Origin: Todiramphus chloris collaris
Lineage: Eukaryota; Chordata; Aves; Coraciiformes; Alcedinidae
Length of the DNA stretch: 64,000 nucleotides
Assembly: GCA_025345505.1 (NCBI GenBank)
Contig: JANVCC010000112.1
Location: 684,284 to 748,283, forward strand
Direction of reading: 5' to 3'
The position numbers were made by a program, and so were the translations under genes. This document shows, piece after piece, positions 50,031 through 60,927 of the stretch. The notes below the pieces were generated by a model. The model saw nothing but the letters and a program-made list of their open reading frames with translations, was not told the origin of the DNA and made no database searches. The number at the start of each line of letters is the position of its first letter. The stretch's first letter is position 1.

Positions 50031-50440
50031 AGAATCACAGAATCACTCAGGTTGGAAAAGCCCCTTGGGATCATCGTGTCCAACCATTAGCCCTACTCTA
50101 CAAGGTCACCCCTAGACCATCTCCCCCAACACCACATCTCAGCGATGCTGAAACACACCCAGGGCTGGCCACTCACCCCCCTCCCTGGGCAGCCCATTCC
50201 AAGATCTCCCCACTCTTCCTGGGAAGGATTTTTCCCTAGTGTCCAGTCTAACCCCACCTTGTTCCAGCTCGAGGCCGTTCCCTCTGGTTCTGTCCCTGAT
50301 CACCTGAGAGCAGAGCCCAGCACCAGCCTCTCTACACTGTCCTTTCAGGGAGCTGGAGAGAGTGATGAGGGCTCCCCTCAGCCTCCTCTTCCTCAAACTA
50401 AACAGCCCCAGCTCCTTCAAACGATCCTCCTCGTATGATC
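50031..50440 (-). mobile_element. CR1 LINE 3' end
   Basis: AGAATCACAGAATCACTCAG, GGAAAAGCCCCTTGGGATCA, CTCCCTGGGCAGCCCATTCC, CTCGAGGCCGTTCCCTCTGG and AGCCTCCTCTTCCTCAAACT. About 410 bases on the minus strand, the longest of the CACTCAGG class here. On the minus strand the end of the reverse-transcriptase frame reads [19 protein letters not shown]. Inactive by truncation. Confidence 0.94.
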
Positions 50441-51433
50441 CGCTTTGCAGGGAGTTTGGAAGCATCTTACCTGTGCTTAGTTGAACATTTCAGTTGCATA
50501 CTTGAGGAAAAAACCTGTGTCCTACAGTGCCACCACCCAGTGAATTAATCCAACCCATATTTTGCATTTTAGCAATTACATCAGCTATGAACTAATATTT
50601 TAATTAAAATCAAGCAGTTTTGGTTATTTTTCATTTGCTCACGAACTATAGGTTGGGATTAGCTACGGTTTACTACAGACCAAACAAATGAGTATTTAAG
50701 ACACTGGAAGACAGTGATGTTCAGATTTATTGGACCGTTTAAGCACTTCTAGAAAGGTTACCCTAAATTAGCATTTTATGATGCCTACTGGAGCTATGCA
50801 GAGGATGATTCTTTCATTTTTTTCTTTCCCTAAGAAGATGTCACTTCAGAGACTCCGTAAATTCCTAAAAGTCTTCTGTAGTTACTGTAAAAGTACTTCT
50901 AAAGTGTCAGCAACACTGTGTCATTAGCCTGGAGTAAAAACGTGGATCCTTTCCATTGGTGTCTCAAAGTATCCCTTGTGGGCCCCAAGAATCACTTTGT
51001 GAATGATTTTTATTGAGGGAAAGGGGTGAGATGGAGACCGAATCTTAGATTTTTAGAAAGATTTTTCTCCTTTTGCTATTTCCCTGAATAGCTCCAATAC
51101 TGGTATTCACCACAGGAATCATTAGCGCTGTTAACTCAAAGTCACTTTGACATTAAAAAAGTGGTATAGAATTGACTGATTGCTGAAGAGCTCTACCAGT
51201 GCACAAATGGCAGAATATAATGGGTTTTCCGTGTTAAATTATCTCAATACACTGGCGTTACCAGCTACTGAGTACTCCTTTTTATTTTCCCCTCAATTTA
51301 TGTGCTCTCTGTACATGAGTCTTTAGATTGACACCGCAGTTGACTGCAGCTCAGTAGAAGAAAAGGGGGTTAGAAAAAAGCAGTTATTACTATTCGGAAA
51401 GCAAAGAACTGGAAATAACTGGTTCTCCTTGCT
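50441..51433. other. unique non-coding DNA
   Basis: About 1 kb with no gene. A perfect 14-base palindrome, ATTTTAATTAAAAT, lies at 50597-50610. Nothing else of note. Confidence 0.5.
50597..50610. other. perfect AT palindrome
   Basis: ATTTTAATTAAAAT reads the same on both strands and has a TAATTA homeodomain core at its centre. Palindromes of this length in AT-rich DNA can arise by chance. Confidence 0.5.
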
Positions 51434-51503
51434 TTGAGCAGGAGGTTGGATCCGATGACCACCTGAAGTCCCTGCCAGCCTTAGATACTCTGTGATTCTG
51501 TGA
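51434..51503 (+). mobile_element. CR1 LINE, tail-end fragment
   Basis: Only the last 70 bases of a CR1: TTGAGCAGGAGGTTGGATCC, GATGACCACCTGAAGTCCCT, CCAGCCTTAGATACTC, then the tail TGTGATTCTGTGA. Plus strand, moderately diverged, extremely 5'-truncated. Confidence 0.85.
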
Positions 51504-52554
51504 AACAGAGGGGGATGCGATGTGAGATGGCCACAAAATTGCTTCAAGTGGAAGGGCTATTTTATCATTTGTTTATAGCTGGTGAAATGCAGCTCTGCAG
51601 AAGAAGAAAAAGCTGAAAAGGTTTGTTGTTGATATCAGTAAAGCATTTTTTTTCTCATGTTTCACGTAGGTTGCTTTTATCAGAACAAACGTAACTGGAT
51701 TTAACCAGTTTCCTTTACCCTACCCCGGCAACCAACTCAGATTGCTTTGTTTCAGAAATGGTGTCAGCAGACTTCAGTGTGTGAGAATATTCTCTGTTTA
51801 TTTTTATGCTTTTATGGTTTTGCTGGTTTCAAGAATGGCTTGAAATGAATCAAGTCTTACAGACTTTGAAGAGTCCTCTTTCATTTGTTCTTGCTTCCTG
51901 CAGTCAAGCATCTGAAAAACACTACTGTGGTCAAGTAGCCAGGTATGACTGTACTTCTTCAGAGGAATAGATGATGAATTTGAAGAGTAGAGAGCTGAGA
52001 TAGTCTGCTCCAAATTCTTCTAAGAATTTATGACTTCTGTTCCACCAGAATAGATTTCCAGTGCTTCCCATGGTGTCCAAAGCGAAGAGCAACTTGAAGT
52101 TGACCACATTTGTCAAATGATTTGATGTTTGTTTAATATGAATAGAGTCTTAGAAGCCACACGAAAATATAAGATGCAATCCTAACAGTTCTTTAGTTTC
52201 CTCCATGCATATCCATCCTGGTGTCAACTGAGAGCGGCTCCAGCCTTGTAGGTGACACTCAGTACCATGGAAACTATGTATTTTTATTCTTAGGATTAGG
52301 TCTTCCTGAGGGTAGAATGTGGACCAACAAATTTGTCAGTCTATTAACAGACTATAAAATAAACTTCAGTGCCTCAATTCTGCCAAATCTCCCCCGAGCT
52401 TTGCACAGGAATCGATACCTTGTTTTTATATTAGAGAAGGCTCTTTAAATCTTAAAGAACACAGAAGAGATCAAAGGAAGCACTGGAAGATGACGTATAC
52501 AGTGAGAAAATTTAGGGCTAAAATAGTGCTGGTGGTTAGATTGTCTGAAATATT
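51504..52554. other. unique non-coding DNA
   Basis: 1.05 kb with no gene, CR1 or microsatellite. Nothing recognised. Confidence 0.5.
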
Positions 52555-53033
52555 AGAATCATAGAACTGTCAGGGTTGGAAGGGACCTTAAAGCTGACCC
52601 AGTTCCAACCCCCCTGCCGTGGGCAGGGACCCCTCCCACTAGAGCAGGTTGCTCACAGCCCCAGCCAGCCTGGCCTGAAACACTTCCAGGGATGGGGCTT
52701 CCACCACCTCTCTGGGAAACCCCTTCCAGTGTCTCCCCAGCCTCCTGGGGAAGAAATTCTTCCTCATGTCCAACCTGAATCTACCCACCTCTAGTTTTAA
52801 TTCATTCTCTCTAGTCCTACCACTACCTGACATCCTAAATAGTCCCTCCCCAGCTTTCTTGTAGCCCCTTCAGATCCTGGGAGGCCACAAGAAGGTCTCT
52901 CCAGAGCCTTCTCTTCTCCAGGCTGAACAACCCCAGCTCTCTCAGTCTGTCCCCATAGCAGAGGTGCTTCAGCCTCTGAGCATCCTCCTGGCCCTGCTCT
53001 GGACACGTTCCAGCACGTCCATCTCTTTCCTGT
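52555..53033 (-). mobile_element. CR1 LINE 3' end
   Basis: Reversed tail AGAATCATAGAACTGTCAGG, GGTTGGAAGGGACCTTAAAG, CCTCCCACTAGAGCAGGTTG and AGCCTGGCCTGAAACACTTC, then the end of the reverse-transcriptase frame, readable on the minus strand as [19 protein letters not shown]. About 480 bases. It is nearly identical in wording to the 27.3-28.1 kb copy over their shared part, so the two probably come from the same subfamily within a short time of each other. Confidence 0.95.
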
Positions 53034-55460
53034 AATGAGGGAGGGACTGATGTAGAAGGGTCACATGTAATTCTGGAACACTTTAATGTGGGAGCTTCTG
53101 TGCTTTTCCTGCAGGCACCTGCTGCGGGTTGGTTCTTTCTGACAGCATTGTGAACAGGAGGGATCACAGATCGACCTGGATGGGCAATTCCCAGTTGATT
53201 AGATTTTTCCCCTGAAGCTGATGTTAGACATTGAAATACCTCGTTTGTTATCAGGTAGCCCACGACAAGGAATATTCAACAATTCAAGGATTTTTATGTC
53301 TTTTTATCACGTGTGTTGAAAAGTGATTTTATTTTTATTTTTCCCCTTTCCTTTTCTCTTCCTGTGGAGCCAAGTAAACACCTTCTTCTGAAGAGAATTA
53401 AAATAGGAAAGAACTGAGTAAGAATTACAGAGGTGTGTAATAGTTGCCTGACATTTCCATCCTCTCTGAAAGCAGTCTGAAGCTTTAAAGCAAGCATATT
53501 GTCCAATTCATCATCTTCCATGCAGCGTTTTTACTTGTAGCAAGGGACATACATCATAAGGCTCAGCAAGTTTTAGAAGTGGATTCTCAACACAGACAGA
53601 TGGTGTTTAAGATGCCTGATGAGAGGGACTGACTTTCTCAGAGTGTGGCAATGTCAGAGGAGGAGACAGCTTCTTGGGTCGCTGTCTCATTTTCCCCGAG
53701 TGACCAGCGGTTGAAGTAGAGCACGTTCAGCTGCTGCTCCAGCGCTAAGCCCCACCAAGATTCTTCAACAGGCTGGATGTGGTGGTGATGTGAAGCAAGC
53801 AACTGGCATCTGCCTGTGTGCTGGCATCCTGGAAAGAGTGTCAGAACTGGGGAGGAGGAGCTGGGCAGCTCCTGACCACCCTAAGGGATGGATGGCTGGA
53901 GTGTTTTTCCCTCCGTACTGGGCTGTACTCATTAGGGAGGTATCCTGAAGGGCTCTATTGCCTGTTGCAAAGCAAAGTTGAATTGATAGCATGATTTGCA
54001 CCGTGAGCAGTCGCAAGTAACTTGCAAGATTGTTCCGCATTGAAACTACCCACATATTTGCCAAGGTCCTTCTGATCTCAACTTCAATTTCCTTTCATTA
54101 AAGTCTAACGTTATTTTTAATCACCTTGTGTCTACCTTGAGTTGATGCAGTTGCTGTAGCTCCCCAATCCATTATCCCCACCAGACTGCTGTTAGATGTA
54201 CTGTACACAAAATAAGACTGCCCACATCCTAACGGTTTTGTTTCAGTGTAGGAACTGGATCTGGGAGAAGCCAAGCTTTTATTCTGGTGCAACAGCCAGG
54301 AGAAAGGGAAATGACACCCTAGAGAAGCCTGCGGTGTATTTGGGTGCATCCACAACTCGTAGGCATTGATAAGGGTCCTTCTAGACCACATGTTAAGCAG
54401 GAAGGGAACAGAAAGACCGTCAGAAATCTTTCAGTAGAATTTTAATAGCTGTCTATGTGCTGGTTTGATATCTCGGTGGCATTTTGTCCTGGAATGGTTT
54501 GACTAGTGTGTGTGTGTGAATGCTGAATAGGCTTCAATGATGAGCAGGCTGAATGCAAAAGTTACTCCTTTCACTCTTTATATTCCATGGAAATTTTGTT
54601 TTCTTTAATAACTTGGCTGAGAAAAAAATCTCTAATAGTTGAAGATCTTTCTTTCACCTGTTTTGCAAGAGCTTTATAAATGTTAAACCTGAGTTAATTT
54701 TTTTTTCCCCCCAGCCTGTAAACGAGGCTGATTCACAGACATGTAGCTGACAGCTTTCCACTGAAGAAGCCTTAGAAGTTGTGCTGTAATGGGACTGTGG
54801 GCTTCCTTTTCCTTTAGCTGAAGTTGCTTGTTTTGCAAACCTTGTGAACCATCTTCATTTAAAAGCGATAAAAACATTCAGAAAGAAGTGATTCTGGGTA
54901 CATCTGTCTGCATTATCATTATTATTGAGTGGGGTTTTTTTTCTCTTTTCCACTTCGCAGATACACTTAATTGGCTCTGAAATGGTTAATTGAATTAAAG
55001 TTAACATCATACCACTCCCTAAAGCCTAGGGAGAGCTACTTATTTTCTGCTCCTGAAGGGAGGCTAAACCATAACTGTAAATTGGTCAAGGTCTTTCATA
55101 GAAGCATAAGCAATTAACATTAATTGTTTAAGATTATTCTTGTTCAAGATCACTCTGGTGTTATTTTTCACTAATGAAAGCAGAGAGTTAATTAGTTCTT
55201 TCTTACTAAGTGTTGTTAGTCAGATACCCTGTATCTCAGATGTGAGGGGGCATTTTTGCTACAGGACACACCACCAAACCTTGAAAAAACATTTGGGAGG
55301 AGAATGTTGCAAATTTTGCCCCAAGGTGGTAATATGTACGTGGGTGGAGGTTGGTTTTATGTTATTTTATTTTTTTTTGTCTAGGAAGCTTTTATTTTAA
55401 ATGTCAGTAAAATCTGCTTTCACCTTAGTTTGTCTTGTGTTAATGATCATGTGGGGGTAA
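53034..55460. other. unique non-coding DNA
   Basis: 2.4 kb without a gene or recognisable transposon. Frames at 53294-54391 are short, unrecognised and confined to the minus strand. Short T and TG runs only. Confidence 0.5.
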
Positions 55461-55665
55461 GTCACAGAATGGTAGGGGCTGCAAGGGACCTCTGAAGATC
55501 ATCGAGTCCAACCCCTCTGCCAGAGCAGGACGGAACTAGAGCAGATCCCACAGATGCATCCAGACAGGTCTTGAAAGTCTCCAGAGAAGGAGACTCTCCA
55601 ACCTCTCTGGGGAGTCTGTTCCAGTTGGCTGACATCGACACATTGCTTTTTGTTAAGATGGAAAA
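55461..55665 (-). mobile_element. CR1 LINE, diverged 3' fragment
   Basis: GTCACAGAATGGTAGGGGCT, CAAGGGACCTCTGAAGATCA, CCAACCCCTCTGCCAGAGCA, CTCCAGAGAAGGAGACTCTC. About 205 bases on the minus strand. The right end (after about 55630) is so diverged that the boundary is uncertain. Same class as the 2.8 kb copy. Confidence 0.88.
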
Positions 55666-57514
55666 CTTTGCTCTGGATTACTTTCAAATGAACCATCAGA
55701 AAGCGTTGTGACTTGTGACAACCAAGGCACAGCAGGGCTGTGCCCCTGCTCTGCCTGAGGTTTGATGTTCACGTACTGAGAGTGTGCATAGGTGTAACCC
55801 ATGCCAGCTGCTCTGGGTTGTGACTTTTGGTAGAGGCTCCCAGTTTGTTTCCATCTTGTCTGAAAAGGGAACTTTTTTTAGGAAGCAATTTCCAAAATGA
55901 AGCAGTTTTGGCAATCGGTAACGTACAAGGACTTTCTTCTGTGAGTCTCTCGTCTGTTGTGATGAGATTTATAATACTGTGATGCTCCCTTGTTCCTTAT
56001 GTGTGCCCTGACATGGAATTAGATATTCATCAGCAGCAAATAAAACGAAGAGGAATTAAATGGAGTTTCCAGGGAGCTGCCTCTTCAAGGTGTTGAGTCT
56101 TCAGGCTGAGGTGCAAAGAGCAGCTTTTTTATAATGCAGATCACAATATAGCTCTTAATTTTCCATCTGAAATGCTTAGATGCATCCTGCTGTCTTACTC
56201 ATTAATAAAATAAATTAACTTCAACTATAAATTCTGAAGTTTAAATCTTAATGAGGTCACGGAGGTGGAAACAAAGGAGTTGTATGTGTAGCAGTGGAAC
56301 TGGGGGACGTAGCAGAGTGAAGGCAATGCAAACAGTAAGAACCACTTTCTTCTGCCTCTGATGCTTAAAGTAAAGGACTAGACCTGTCTACTCAAACGTG
56401 CTACCAGCAGTGTGCCTGTTGGTTAGCTGTTTGACGCTGAGATTGTCAAAGAAGGGAGAGGGGGATTAAAAAAAAGTGGGTGTGAGAGTGATTGTGCTTG
56501 AGGGATGACTGTAGAAGACTGATTTGGGGAAGCTCTCATCTTGCTTTAGAAATAAACCTCCTGTTCACCTGAAGGAGATGTTCCTTCTAAAAACAACAGA
56601 CCTAGAGTATCTTTGAACTTAGTTTACTCTGCAGAGACAAAGCAGCCCATGGAAAACAAAGCTTCTGTTGAGTCACTTTACTGTTGTGGGCTTGTCCTGA
56701 CCTATAAGGAACTTTCATTATTATTCACTTCATCACAGATATTCTGAAGGGTAGGAAAGTTTCATCTTTTTTAAAGACAACTCCTGCCCTCAGTCCCCAA
56801 ATAAAACAAACCAGCTCATGGTTCAGTTGCCTTTAAAGTTTGCCATTAAATCGCAACATCAGCCGGTAACAGCAGAGGCTCCCGGAGCCTTGTCTCTTCT
56901 CTTCCTCTGTGGAGTTGGAAAAGGTTAAACATCTGCACGTCCTCGATGTAATTAGGATGTGATGGGACAGCATCTTCTTCCCACCAGCTGCCGCTGAGCC
57001 CGCTCGCGTGGCGCAGGCAGGCCTGAAACACGGCGAAGGGTCAAAAATGGTGTGAATCCTATTAAAAACCATATGCGTAAGTGAAAGCTTTCTGCTCTGT
57101 GCTCGCTCCCAAGGACATATTGCGAATCTCAGCCGGTCGCAATTGGACGCGGTTCATCTGTTCCGTGCGTTCGGTGCCAGGGATTAAGGAATGAGAGCTG
57201 AGCTGGGCCGGCTGAACGCCCGCCTCCAGTGGAGAGGGAAGAGCTGGGTAGATTAAGGGCCATTGGATCAGCGTGACCAGGCCACCAAGATGGCACGGAG
57301 GTCCAGATGGCGAGGTCTCAGAGTGAAAAGAAGCAATGAAAATATTTGTAGCGATGCCAGCTGGGTGTTTTGTCTTAGAAGAGAGTCTCGAAGTGACTGG
57401 AAAGGGAGAAGTCAGACTGAAGCCTGACGGCAGGGGACGGGATGTCTGGCGGAGTGTTACTCATCTCTGAAGAAGCAACAATAATAAATGGGTGGTTGTA
57501 CAGTAGGGACAGAC
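55666..57514. other. unique non-coding DNA, CpG-rich at its end
   Basis: 1.85 kb with no supportable gene. The last part (about 56990-57230) is CpG-rich and listed separately. Otherwise AT-rich and featureless by eye. Confidence 0.5.
56990..57230. other. CpG-rich patch
   Basis: About 20 CpG in 240 bases, with clusters such as GCCGCTGAGCCCGCTCGCG, CCGGTCGCAATTGGACGCGG and GGCCGGCTGAACGCCCGCC. The surroundings are CpG-poor. It lies about 300 bases upstream of the LTR. It could be a small promoter, an enhancer or part of an older insertion. No exon is evident on either strand. Confidence 0.4.
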
Positions 57515-57998
57515 TGTAACATTCATAGCCTTGTAGATAGTGTTTATCTCTAGGAACAGGACAACAAGACATCTCAAGGTACCCAAGTGCAGACAAGAAC
57601 CAGCAAGAAAAAGGATTTTAGGCTTTAGGTCACTAAAAGAATCCCAGGGATGGAGAAGAGAAGATGAAGTAAATGTCCACCAGAGGTCATGGAAGACCCC
57701 CGAAGGGAGAAGAGACCCTCACCCTGATTTTATTACGCATGCTCGGACTATGTAAATGAATCCCAGGAACCCATTAGCATAAGGCTGCCCTTTCTGAGAA
57801 ACAGAAGGAATCTGTATGTTCAGCCTGCACATAAACTGTGTACCCAGCTGGCATCGGGACGCACATTTGGAGGAGTGATCCCCTGTGCATCCGGTGCCGC
57901 AGAATAAAGAATGCCTGCTGAGTAACTTCGGTGATTGAGTTTCTCACTGCATCAGGCCCTTGTGTCGAGGCCACAAGGGTTTGGGGCACTTCTATCAG
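57515..57998 (+). mobile_element. solo LTR, bird ERVL-like
   Basis: The + strand has an LTR-like 3' portion: GATCCCCTGTGCATCCGGTG, CCGCAGAATAAAGAATGCCT and GCTGAGTAACTTCGGTGATT. AATAAA lies at 57903-57908, followed by a U5-like stretch. This wording resembles LTRs of bird ERVL-type endogenous retroviruses. TGTAACATTC at 57515 is a plausible start and CTTCTATCA at 57998 a plausible end, giving about 480 bases, but no matching target-site duplication was found, so both ends are tentative. No gag, pol or env sequence accompanies it. A solo LTR left by recombination is the simplest reading. Confidence 0.6.
57957..57979 (+). other. hairpin in the U5-like end of the LTR
   Basis: CCCTTGTG (57957-57964) and CACAAGGG (57972-57979) are perfect inverted repeats around the seven-base loop TCGAGGC, about 50 bases past AATAAA. 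It would sit in U5 if the LTR ends near 57998. Its position would also suit a transcript 3' end structure. Confidence 0.6.
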
Positions 57999-59100
57999 TC
58001 AGCCTGTTATTTTATTAGAATGTAGTTTGAGAATAATTCAGGAAGCAGAAGCTGCCACTTAATTCGTGAGTAGAAATAATGGTGGTCTGCAGTTTTCATT
58101 TTCCTGGGGGTGACCACAAATCTCATGCCAGAGGAAGGGACCGGGGAGAGCTACTCAGCCCTGCAAAGTTAAACGAACAAACAAAAACCTCCCTCACCAC
58201 TGGGATGGTGGCAGAGTCTCAATCCCATTTCGTCCCCGTAATGTGATTATGATCCAGCTTTGCTCAGTGAAACACAGGGATCAATTCCACTTTCTCTCCG
58301 CGCTCTGTTGCTCTTTCTGAATTTCCTGTGTCGACACGGGAACGTTATTCCTTGGCTTTGTAAAACAGAAATTACTTCCTTCCTCACGCAGTGCTGTTAA
58401 ACCCCGAAATGGGAGTTAAGCAGTTTAGGATCTAGCCCCTTTTTTAGCAAACGTAGTTTAAAAATACAATCAACTGCTGCCCTAGTTTAAGCTGTAAGAA
58501 ACCATCTCAAAAGCAAAATGCATTGCTGGTTAGAGCTCACATGCACGAGGAAGGTTGTTGAACTGTAGGCTGGATTTCTGACATAAATGTTGCACTAAAA
58601 TTAACGTTTGGTTGAGATTTGGGCTCAGGATGGGTTGTTATTTTTTTTTTTTGAGGATGTGTTTTATGCCACTCAGGTTTTGAGAAATGTGAAATAGTTG
58701 TTTTCTTGTCTGTCTGCAGTCAGTCCCCTGGGTGAGTTGTTTTGATGAAAGTTGGCAGATACATAAAACTTGTAGAGATCCTGTCCTTGGTTTTTTCTTT
58801 TTTTTTTTTTTTTTTTTTATCACGGGGCCTTGTCACACCATCAGAGAAAAGCAGCACTCGTAAAGGCAACAAATAGGAAAAAGGTGTTTGTTTATTCAGT
58901 ATAAAGTGACAAACAGCAAACAGAGCTGTGGTGCTTGGCAGAAAAAAAAAAAATATGCAAAAGGCTGCAAGTTTTACTTTGCTTTATTTTGACCTGTACT
59001 TAAAAATGTCCTGCTCTTCACGTGGGTGCTTTTGTCTTGACAAGAAATGGAGAATCCTCACATTTCTGCTGACTCTGGTAACCTTGCACACCTCCTCTTA
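57999..59100. other. unique DNA with a long T run
   Basis: 1.1 kb with no gene. It holds a T-rich run at 58791-58818 and a T11 run near 58640. Nothing else was recognised. Confidence 0.5.
58791..58818. repeat. T-rich homopolymer
   Basis: T6, one C, then T21. It could be the reversed poly(A) of a retrocopy on the minus strand, but no source gene was recognised beside it. Confidence 0.9.
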
Positions 59101-59120
59101 TCACAGAACCATAGAATCGT
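59101..59120 (-). mobile_element. possible CR1 tail stub
   Basis: TCACAGAACCATAGAATCGT matches the reversed CR1 octamer tail, but the CR1 body (GGTTGGAA...) does not follow. Either only about 20 bases were inserted or the match is chance. Confidence 0.35.
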
Positions 59121-59679
59121 TTGTTTTCTAACATTAAATTGCTTGTCACTGTGGCTTAAGTTGTCAAACGCAGGCTTTAGATTCGTCCGTGCTGTCTTTC
59201 TGGGGAAGTCCAAGCTTCTGGTTTCACCTCATCGACCAGGACAGGGGTCGCACACCAAGTGGAGTTGTGCTGGAGAACAAAGACAACAAAAGCAAAGGCC
59301 AGTGGCCTTTCAGCTGCAAAAGTACTGTGGTGGGTATGCATGGGGCTTGATGTCAAATTAATTATCCGATGTTTATTTAGGTGTAATTGAAGTGACCTTT
59401 GATTTCTTATTCCTTGGCTAGATTGGACTAACAGACGCCTCTTGCCTGTCCACTTCTGATGATCTGTGCAGAAAATCAGCAGTTGTTTCTGCATCTATTT
59501 CCATCTGTGACCCTTTGACTTAGAGGGCATCAGAGCAGACCAGGTCCTGATCCTCCTGTTCAGAGATGCATCTAATTAGTGATAAAAAAAAAAAAATGGA
59601 GTGACTTGTGGTGAATTGTTATGAAAAAAAGCCTTCAGCTCTGCCCCATGGTGACAAACTACCCCCTGACTTCTCCACT
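59121..59679. other. unique non-coding DNA
   Basis: 560 bases with no gene. A 104-codon frame overlaps a 105-codon frame on the other strand, and neither is recognised. A13 run near 59583. Confidence 0.5.
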
Positions 59680-60308
59680 CGCTTGTGCCCTTGTGGCCAG
59701 GAAGGCCAATGGCATCCTGGGGTGGATCAGAAGGGGGTGGTCAGGAGGTGGAGAGAGGTTCTCCTGCCCCTCTGCTCTGCCCTGGTGAGGCCACATCTGG
59801 AATAGTGTGTCCAGTTCTGGGCCCCTCAGCTCCAGAAGGAGAGGGAACTGCTGGAAAGAGTCCAGCGCAGAGCCCCAGAGATGCTGAAGGGAGTGGAACA
59901 TCTCCCTGCTGAGGAAAGGCTGAGGGAGCTGGGGCTCTGGAGCTTGGAGAAGAGGAGCCTGAGGGGTGACCTCAGGAATGGTTCTAAATATGGAAAGGGG
60001 GAGTGTCAGGAGGCTGGAGCCAGGCTCTGCTCAGGGATGTCCACTGACAGGACACAGGGCAAGGGGTGCAAGCTGGAGCAGGGGAGGGTCCATGGAAACA
60101 TCAGGAGGAACTTTTTCATGGTGAAGGTGCCAGAGCCTGTGCCAGGCTGCCCAGAGAGGCTGTGGAGTCTCCTTCTCTGGAGCCTTTCCAGCCCCCCCTG
60201 GCTCTGTTCCTGTGTGGGCTGCCCTGGGTGACCCTGCTCTGGCAGGGGGGTTGGACTCCATCATCTCCGGAGGTCCCTTCCAACCCCCACCATTCTGTGT
60301 GTGATTCT
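59680..60308 (+). mobile_element. CR1 LINE with RT C-terminal remnant
   Basis: About 630 bases on the plus strand, starting in the reverse-transcriptase C-terminal region (GCCAGGAAGGCCAATGGCAT). Text such as ALVRPHLE is followed by a stop. A frame further on carries RLRELGLWSLEKRSLRGDL. The 3' part has CCAGGCTGCCCAGAGAGGCT, CTCCTTCTCTGGAGCCTTTC and TGGCAGGGGGGTTGGACTCC, and the tail ATTCTGTGTGTGATTCT. At least one in-frame stop and truncation make it inactive. It faces the 60.9 kb copy tail to tail. Confidence 0.95.
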
Positions 60309-60927
60309 TTCTCCTCATGACAAAATTGCTTCATTTATTCTCTATACAGAATAATAACCTTTCCTAGTAGGAATATAATTTCCTTATTCTCAATCATACA
60401 GTCCTCTTAGGGCTGCTGTAAATATCCAGCTGTGGTAATAGAACATCTATACAGCGTGTGCGCGTGGACTATCCTCTTAAATACTCCATCTGACCAAGGC
60501 AGAAGAACCTCTTGCTACCCAGATTTAGGAAGTGTTCAAACACAGTTAAGGAACTGATTTTCTTCATTGCTTTGTCTCATCATTCTTCCTGCCTTTTGGT
60601 GATAAATTATGCAGTAGCCTCTCACAGCACCTGAGACTCTGTTCCATTTAATTTGCTATGAGGGTATCATCGTGGCAGTCACACCAAGAGCCTCTGCTGG
60701 GAGCTGAGCTGCAGTTTGATATATTTGTTACTAGAGCCACGCTGACAGTAACTTCTATGATACAATTGATTGGAAAAGTGGCGATGGTCCCAGGGAGGTC
60801 TGGCAGGTAAACATGCAATAACTTAAAACATAAAATGGGGGGGGGGGGGGGGGGATAATTGCTCAAAGGATAATAAGCTAAGGTGCACAAAGCACTAAAA
60901 TCCAAGGGCTTATGTAGCTGGAAGCAT
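60309..60927. other. spacer between two inverted CR1 copies
   Basis: 620 bases of unique sequence with no gene, containing a G18 run at 60837-60854. The flanking CR1 copies point toward this spacer with their 3' ends. Confidence 0.6.
60837..60854. repeat. G18 homopolymer
   Basis: Eighteen consecutive G. Strong G-quadruplex potential on the + strand. Assembly length is unreliable in such runs. Confidence 0.95.

Noticed and set aside
58791-58818. Reversed poly(A) tail of a processed pseudogene
   Set aside because: No gene-like sequence or polyadenylation signal lies beside the T run.
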